From contig JBKHDD010000188.1 of NCBI GenBank assembly GCA_046541515.1, forward strand, positions 1 through 9,228: a DNA stretch of 9,228 bases. The letters run 5' to 3'. Every line of letters begins with the position of its first letter. Within the stretch, counting starts at the first letter, position 1. A program made the position numbers and the translations under genes. This document shows, in pieces, positions 5,075-9,228 of this stretch. Source of the DNA: CAYFVR01 sp046541515 (lineage in GTDB: Bacteria > Desulfobacterota > Desulfobacteria > Desulfobacterales > Desulfococcaceae). The notes below the pieces were generated by a model. The model searched no databases, was not told the DNA's origin, and was given only the letters and a program-made list of their open reading frames with translations.

Positions 5075-8000
5075 ATGTTTCTTTCCGACGTCTCCGTCAA
5101 GCGACCGGTGCTGGCCACCGTCATTAGCCTGGTGCTGGTGGCCTTCGGCCTCATCAGCTTCTCCCGCCTTTCCGTCCGGGAGTATCCCGACATCGACCCG
5201 CCGGTGGCCTCGGTGGAGACCAGCTATCCCGGCGCGGCGGCCAACGTGGTGGAAACCCGGATCACCCAGGTCATCGAGGACCGGATTTCCGGCATCGAAG
5301 GCGTCCGCTCCATCGAATCCATCAGCCGGGACGGCGTCTCCGAAATCACCATCGAATTCAACCTGGGCCGGGACATCGACGCGGCGGTGAACGACGTGCG
5401 CGACCGGGTGAGCCGGGTGGCGGACAACCTGCCGGACGAGGCCGATCCCCCGGAAATCTTCAAGGTGGATTCCAACAGCGGCGTCATCATGTGGCTCAAC
5501 CTGGCCAGCGACCGGATGAACGATCTGGAGCTGACCGACTACGCCGCCCGGTATCTGCAAGACCGGTTTTCGGTCATCGAGGGGGTGGCCCGGGTGCGCA
5601 TCGGCGGGGCCCGGCGCTACGCCATGCGCATTTGGCTGGACCGCCGGGCCATGGCGGCCCGGGGCATCACCGCCGGCGACGTGGAGCAGGCCCTGCGGGA
5701 CCAGAACGTGGAGCTGCCCGCCGGCCGGGTGGAATCCAGCCGGAAGGAGTTCACCGTTCGGGTGGCCCGCGGGTTCAACACCGCCGACAACTTCGCCCGG
5801 CTGGTGATCCGCCGGGGGGCGGACGGCTACCTGGTGCGGCTGCGGGACATCGCACGGATCGAGCTGGGCGCCGAGGATTACCGTTCCCTGCTGCGGGGCA
5901 ACCGGGTTTCCATGGTGGGGCTGGGCATCGTCCGACAATCCAAGGCCAACACCCTGGACGTGGCCCAACGGGTGAAGGCCGAGGCGACCCGGGTGAATCC
6001 GACCCTGCCGGAAGGCATGCGGCTGTTCCAGAGTTACGACACCTCGGTCTTCATCGAGGCATCCATCCGGGAGGTCTACAAAACCCTGTTCGTCACGGCG
6101 ATCCTGGTGGTGGCGGTGCTGTTTTTGTTTCTGGGCAGCGTCCGGGCCACCCTGGTGCCGGCGGTCACCGTGCCGGTGTCGCTCATCGCCGCCTTCACCG
6201 TGCTGCTGGCCATGGGCTTTTCCCTGAATTTGCTCACCCTGCTGGCGCTGATTCTGGCCATCGGTCTGGTGGTGGACGACGCCATCGTGGTGCTGGAGAA
6301 CATCTACCGCCGGGTGCAGGACGGAGAGCCGCCGCTGGTGGCCGCCTACCGGGGCGCGAGACAGGTGGGCTTCGCCGTCGTCGCCACCACCTTGGTGCTG
6401 GTGGCGGTCTTCGTGCCGATCTCTTTTCTCCAGGGCAACACCGGCCGCCTCTTTTCGGAGTTCGCCTTCGCCCTGGCCGGGGCGGTCTGCTTCTCCAGCC
6501 TGGTGGCGCTGACCCTGTCGCCCATGATGTGCTCCAAAATCCTGACCTCGGAGCCGCCCCGCCCCTTTACCCAACGGCTCCTGGCCCGGCTGGAGGCGTT
6601 TTCGGACCGGTACATCGAGGTCTTGCGCCGCGCCGCGGCCCGGCCGCTGCTGATCGGGGTGATTTTCGCGGCGACCCTGGCCGCCATTCCGCTTTTTCAC
6701 TTTTTGGTGGACAAGGAATACGCGCCGGCCGAGGACCGAGGCGCCTTCTTCCTGATCGTCAACGGGCCGGAGGGGGCCTCCTACGACAAATCACTGGAGA
6801 TGATGCGCCGGGTGGAAGACGTGCTGATGCCGCTGCACGAAAACGGCGAGGCCACCCGGGTGCTGATGCGGGTGCCGGCCAGCTTTTCGGACACCAACGA
6901 GGTGAACAGCGCGCGAGGCATCGTGGTGCTGAAGCCCTGGGGCGAACGGCGGTCCCTGGCCGCCATCCAGGCCGACGTCAACCGGCAGCTCGCCGCCGTG
7001 CCCGGCTACCGGGCCTTCACCGTCTCCCGCCAGGGGCTGGGGGGCGGCACGGGGCAGCCGGTCCAATTCGTGCTGGGCGGCGCCAGCTACGAGGAGCTGG
7101 TGCGGTGGCGGGACGCGATCATCGCCCGGGCGGCGGAAAATCCTGGCCTTTCCAACATCGAAAGCGACTACAAGGAGACCAAGCCGCAGTTGGAGGTGCA
7201 GGTGGACAAGGACCGGGCCGCCGACGTGGACGTGAGCGCGGAGACGGTGGGCCGGACGCTGGAGACCATGCTCGGCTTCCGCCGGGTGACCACCTTCATC
7301 GACGACGGCGAGGAGTACGACGTGATTTTGGAGTCGGAGGACGACCAGAAGCGCACGCCCACCGACATCGGGAACATCTACGTCCGCTCGGAAACCACCG
7401 GGGATCTGATCCCGCTGTCCGGGCTGGTCTCCCTGCGGGAATTCGCCGACGCCGGAACGCGGAACCGGTTCAACCGGTTGCGGGCCATCACCCTGGAGGC
7501 CAACTTGGAGGACGGCTACTCCCTGGGCGAGGCGCTGGACTATCTGGAGCGGATCACCCGGGAGGAGATCGGGAGCGCCCCGGTCATCGACTTCAAGGGC
7601 CAGAGCCGGGAGTTCCGGGACGCCTCCGGGGCCATGGCCTTCGCCTTCGGGCTGTCGCTGCTGATGGTTTTTCTGGTGCTGGCGGCCCAGTTCGAAAGCT
7701 TCGTCCATCCGCTGACCATCATGCTGACGGTTCCCCTGGCCGTGGCCGGGGCCTTGGCGGGGCTGTTCTTTTTCGGCAGCTCGCTCAACGTCTACAGCCA
7801 GATCGGGATCATCATGCTGGTGGGGCTGGCGGCCAAGAACGGGATTCTGATCGTGGAGTTCGCCAACCAGCTCCGGGACGAGGAGAACATGGACGCCGAG
7901 GCGGCGATTTTCGAGGCCTCCCGGCGGCGGCTGCGGCCGATTTTGATGACCTCCATCTCCACGGCCATGGGCGCGCTGCCCCTGGTTCTGGCCACCGGCG

Positions 8001-8176
8001 CGGGCGCGGAAAGCCGGGCCACCCTGGGCGTGGTGATCCTGACCGGCGTGGTCTTCTCCACGGCGCTGACCCTGTTCGTCGTCCCCATGGCCTACGGCCT
8101 GCTGGCCCGGTTCACCGGATCGCCCGAGGCGGTGGAGCGGGAGTTGAAACGGCTGGAGGAGAAGGAGGCGGTGTGA
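5075..8176 (+). CDS. HAE1-type RND efflux permease (AcrB/MexF superfamily)
   Basis: This 1033-residue inner-membrane proton/drug antiporter is the energised part of the pump and presumably forms a trimer. It shows the standard duplicated RND plan: TM1 (about 11-30), large periplasmic loop (31-335), TM2-TM6 (about 337-490), TM7 (about 524-543), second periplasmic loop (545-850), TM8-TM12 (about 852-1012). The N-terminal SVKRPVLATVI and SYPGA motifs are present. The proton-relay residues are intact: Asp401-Asp402 in TM4 (GLVVDDAIVVLENIYRR), Lys921 in TM10 (GLAAKNGILIVEFAN), and Arg952 and Thr959 in TM11 (LRPILMTS), equivalent to AcrB Asp407, Asp408, Lys940, Arg971 and Thr978. The binding-pocket loops differ from AcrB, so substrates cannot be assigned. 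HAE1 multidrug type is favoured over the heavy-metal branch because TM4 lacks the metal-pump pattern. A terminator follows 28 bp after the stop. Confidence 0.95.
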   Translation: MFLSDVSVKRPVLATVISLVLVAFGLISFSRLSVREYPDIDPPVASVETSYPGAAANVVETRITQVIEDRISGIEGVRSIESISRDGVSEITIEFNLGRDIDAAVNDVRDRVSRVADNLPDEADPPEIFKVDSNSGVIMWLNLASDRMNDLELTDYAARYLQDRFSVIEGVARVRIGGARRYAMRIWLDRRAMAARGITAGDVEQALRDQNVELPAGRVESSRKEFTVRVARGFNTADNFARLVIRRGADGYLVRLRDIARIELGAEDYRSLLRGNRVSMVGLGIVRQSKANTLDVAQRVKAEATRVNPTLPEGMRLFQSYDTSVFIEASIREVYKTLFVTAILVVAVLFLFLGSVRATLVPAVTVPVSLIAAFTVLLAMGFSLNLLTLLALILAIGLVVDDAIVVLENIYRRVQDGEPPLVAAYRGARQVGFAVVATTLVLVAVFVPISFLQGNTGRLFSEFAFALAGAVCFSSLVALTLSPMMCSKILTSEPPRPFTQRLLARLEAFSDRYIEVLRRAAARPLLIGVIFAATLAAIPLFHFLVDKEYAPAEDRGAFFLIVNGPEGASYDKSLEMMRRVEDVLMPLHENGEATRVLMRVPASFSDTNEVNSARGIVVLKPWGERRSLAAIQADVNRQLAAVPGYRAFTVSRQGLGGGTGQPVQFVLGGASYEELVRWRDAIIARAAENPGLSNIESDYKETKPQLEVQVDKDRAADVDVSAETVGRTLETMLGFRRVTTFIDDGEEYDVILESEDDQKRTPTDIGNIYVRSETTGDLIPLSGLVSLREFADAGTRNRFNRLRAITLEANLEDGYSLGEALDYLERITREEIGSAPVIDFKGQSREFRDASGAMAFAFGLSLLMVFLVLAAQFESFVHPLTIMLTVPLAVAGALAGLFFFGSSLNVYSQIGIIMLVGLAAKNGILIVEFANQLRDEENMDAEAAIFEASRRRLRPILMTSISTAMGALPLVLATGAGAESRATLGVVILTGVVFSTALTLFVVPMAYGLLARFTGSPEAVERELKRLEEKEAV

Positions 8177-8203
8177 GGGGGCCGCTCCGCAAGTCCCATT
8201 GAC

Positions 8204-8244
8204 AAACGGCCGGCGGCGTAGGCGATCCGCCGGCCGTTTTGTTT
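8204..8244 (+). terminator. Intrinsic terminator of the efflux operon
   Basis: AAACGGCCGGCGG (8204-8216) pairs perfectly with CCGCCGGCCGTTT (8227-8239), giving a 13-bp GC-rich stem with a 10-nt loop. It runs into TTTTGTTT (8237-8244). It lies 28 bp after the permease stop and has the form of a Rho-independent terminator, so transcription of the adaptor-permease unit should end here. The A-run on the left arm could also make it work in reverse. Confidence 0.88.
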
Positions 8245-8275
8245 GGGGGGATGTGATAATTGCGAAAATGGAAAT

Positions 8276-8344
8276 GCCGTCCGGACACGGCGCCGGGGAA
8301 TAAATCCCCCGGCCGAATCCGAAAGAGCCCGCTAAAGCGGGCTC
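8276..8344. repeat. Cluster of three hairpins, REP-like
   Basis: Three inverted repeats follow one another. GCCGT (8276-8280) pairs with ACGGC (8287-8291). CCGGGG (8293-8298) pairs with CCCCGG (8307-8312) over an A/T-rich loop. GAGCCCGCT (8325-8333) pairs with AGCGGGCTC (8336-8344) over an AA centre. The third is a strong palindrome with a TAAA core, a form I recall from dispersed intergenic repeats. They lie between the operon terminator and the next gene, do not end in a T-run and contain no coding frame that I trust. I see nothing else in 8245-8452 beyond an A/T-rich patch at 8424-8433 that might belong to a promoter. Confidence 0.55.
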
Positions 8345-8452
8345 CAAACGGCCTTTTAGTTCCGCAGGAGCCGAGCGCTTTTCGAGATGCGCCGCGGATT
8401 CATTCCCCGGCGGTGGACCGGGCATATTTATCACTGCAACTGAATGGAAAAC

Positions 8453-8456
8453 GGAG
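8453..8456 (+). promoter_or_regulatory. Ribosome binding site choosing ATG 8465
   Basis: GGAG lies eight bases before ATG 8465. Three further in-frame ATGs (8444, 8468, 8474) are possible. The one at 8444 has no purine run at the right distance and would add a polar heptapeptide containing Cys before the membrane helix. The later two are more distant from GGAG. I therefore place the start at 8465, with 8468 next best. Confidence 0.6.
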
Positions 8457-8464
8457 ATTGCCCG

Positions 8465-9127
8465 ATGATGGTCATGACGCCACAAAAACGATTGACGTTG
8501 CTGCTTTTTCTCGCCGTTCCGCTGATTCTGGTGATGGCCTTTTTGGCCTACATGGCCTTGGCCAACCTGGGGAACGTGCTGGAAGCCGGGGTGAAGCCTC
8601 GGGTGGCCCTGGACGCGGCGGTGTCGGAGATTCGGCCGGCGTTTTTGGAGCTGGAGGGCTTGCAAGTTCGGAGCGGGGCCGTGGAACGGGCGGCCCGGAC
8701 GGAGGCGGCGGTCTCGGCGGTGGCGGAGCGGATGGATCGGGCCGGGGAAAAGCTGGCGACGGTGGAGGCGGAGGAGGCCGCGCCGGAGGTTCGAAGCGCG
8801 ATGGATCAACTCCGGAACGCCTGGGATCGGTATCGGGCGGCGATTTCCATCGAGGGGATGGAAGGTGCGGCCGGGGCGGCGGGAGATGGAGCGGCGGCGA
8901 TGGACGCGGAAGAGGGGCGGCCGGCGCGGGATTCGGTGGCGGATGCGCTGAAGCAACTGGAAACGGCGACCCGGGCCGAAGAGGCGGACTCCCTGGAATG
9001 GATGCGGGCCACCATCCAACGCCATTCCACGCTGATCGTGATCAACGGCGCCATGAACCTGCTCATCTGGATCGCGCTATCGTTTTTGGTGCTGCGGGCG
9101 GAGAAATTTGGGAAAAAGGCGGAGTAG
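8465..9127 (+). CDS. Membrane protein with chemoreceptor-like periplasmic helical bundle and no output domain
   Basis: The 220-residue product is not a family I can name. An N-terminal helix (about 10-33, after a short QKR-containing tail) and a C-terminal helix (about 189-210) flank a region of about 155 residues that is almost entirely Ala/Glu/Arg-rich and predicted helical. A short positively charged tail (RAEKFGKKAE) ends the chain. This is the topology of the four-helix-bundle sensor of methyl-accepting chemotaxis proteins and histidine kinases, with both ends inside and the bundle in the periplasm. The protein stops right after the second helix: no HAMP, signalling or kinase domain follows in any frame before 9212. 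A Gly/Ala-rich stretch (about 132-145) probably makes a flexible turn. Use of G-ending codons is heavy. It follows the efflux operon but is separated by a terminator, so it belongs rather to the gene starting at 9212. The name is inference from topology and composition. Confidence 0.65.
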   Translation: MMVMTPQKRLTLLLFLAVPLILVMAFLAYMALANLGNVLEAGVKPRVALDAAVSEIRPAFLELEGLQVRSGAVERAARTEAAVSAVAERMDRAGEKLATVEAEEAAPEVRSAMDQLRNAWDRYRAAISIEGMEGAAGAAGDGAAAMDAEEGRPARDSVADALKQLETATRAEEADSLEWMRATIQRHSTLIVINGAMNLLIWIALSFLVLRAEKFGKKAE

Positions 9128-9211
9128 GGGAGGGGGGTGGGCTGGCGGAAACCGGAAAATAATTGCCATGGCGTCCAGGAAAAGGTATTCATTCCAAAAA
9201 AGGAGGTGGTG

Positions 9212-9228
9212 ATGATTTGGTTTGACAG
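9212..9228 (+). CDS. Start of a further gene, cut by the window end
   Basis: ATG at 9212 opens a frame reading MIWFD before the window ends. It is preceded by AGGAGG (9201-9206) five bases upstream, a near-perfect Shine-Dalgarno, which is the whole case for a gene. It begins 84 bp after the stop of the preceding membrane protein with no terminator hairpin visible between, so the two may share a transcript. The product cannot be identified from five residues. Confidence 0.6.

Noticed and set aside
4982..6700. Long - strand open frame opposite the adaptor and permease genes, and a similar one at 6791-9025
   Set aside because: Translations are low-complexity His/Gln/Gly/Arg-rich sequences, the usual antisense shadow of GC-rich coding DNA. 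No ribosome site precedes them.
5491..8202. A very long (about 900 codons) open frame on the + strand inside the RND permease gene
   Set aside because: It is out of register with the permease. Its translation is dominated by Gly, Arg, Pro and Ala with no membrane helices or motifs. Few stop codons are expected in off-frames of DNA this GC-rich.
8260..9162. + strand open frame overlapping the two-helix membrane protein
   Set aside because: It reads mostly Gly/Arg/Asp low complexity, whereas the frame at 8465 gives two clean membrane helices, a charged helical domain and a ribosome site.
1..9228. CRISPR arrays, tRNA or rRNA genes, insertion sequences, attachment sites
   Set aside because: I saw no regularly spaced direct repeats, cloverleaf with conserved T-loop, transposase motif or terminal inverted repeats with target duplications. 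The hairpins noted are single or clustered, not spaced like a CRISPR.

Overview
The window is GC-rich DNA from a diderm (Gram-negative-type) bacterium. Its centrepiece is a tripartite RND efflux system with an outer-membrane lipoprotein, a periplasmic adaptor and an inner-membrane proton-driven pump. A rubrerythrin/rubredoxin-type protein at the left end fits an anaerobe or microaerophile. Strong AGGAGG-type ribosome sites, GC-rich coding and many intergenic hairpin repeats would fit Desulfobacterota or a related group, but that placement is inference: there is no rRNA or marker gene here.

Layout, all genes on the + strand. 1-255: no gene that can be supported. 256-768: small rubrerythrin-like protein with a C-terminal rubredoxin-type Cys4 knuckle, starting at TTG. 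769-1236: a hairpin-rich intergenic region with a nested inverted repeat (841-903) and a pair of overlapping hairpins (972-1019). 1237-2628: TolC/NodT-type outer-membrane factor lipoprotein. 2669-3688: AAA/ABC-type ATPase, clearly lower in GC than its neighbours. 3689-3978: intergenic, with a 12-bp palindrome. 3979-5061: membrane-fusion adaptor. 5075-8176: HAE1-type RND permease, followed by a strong intrinsic terminator (8204-8239). 8276-8344: three consecutive hairpins. 8465-9127: two-helix membrane protein resembling a chemoreceptor sensor domain with no output module. 9212 onward: start of a further gene, cut by the window end.

The outer-membrane factor, adaptor and permease should assemble into one channel spanning both membranes and export small hydrophobic or amphipathic compounds; the substrate cannot be read from the sequence. 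The gene order is unusual. The outer-membrane factor comes first and is separated from adaptor and permease by the ATPase gene plus about 290 bp, and this whole stretch has a lower GC content. The simplest reading is insertion of a foreign ATPase gene (possibly a defence or toxin-type ATPase) into an efflux operon. No transcriptional regulator lies in the window. I found no clear previously undescribed system; the best candidates for a second look are the inserted ATPase, the rubrerythrin with altered metal-ligand positions, the output-less sensor protein and the structured intergenic repeats.
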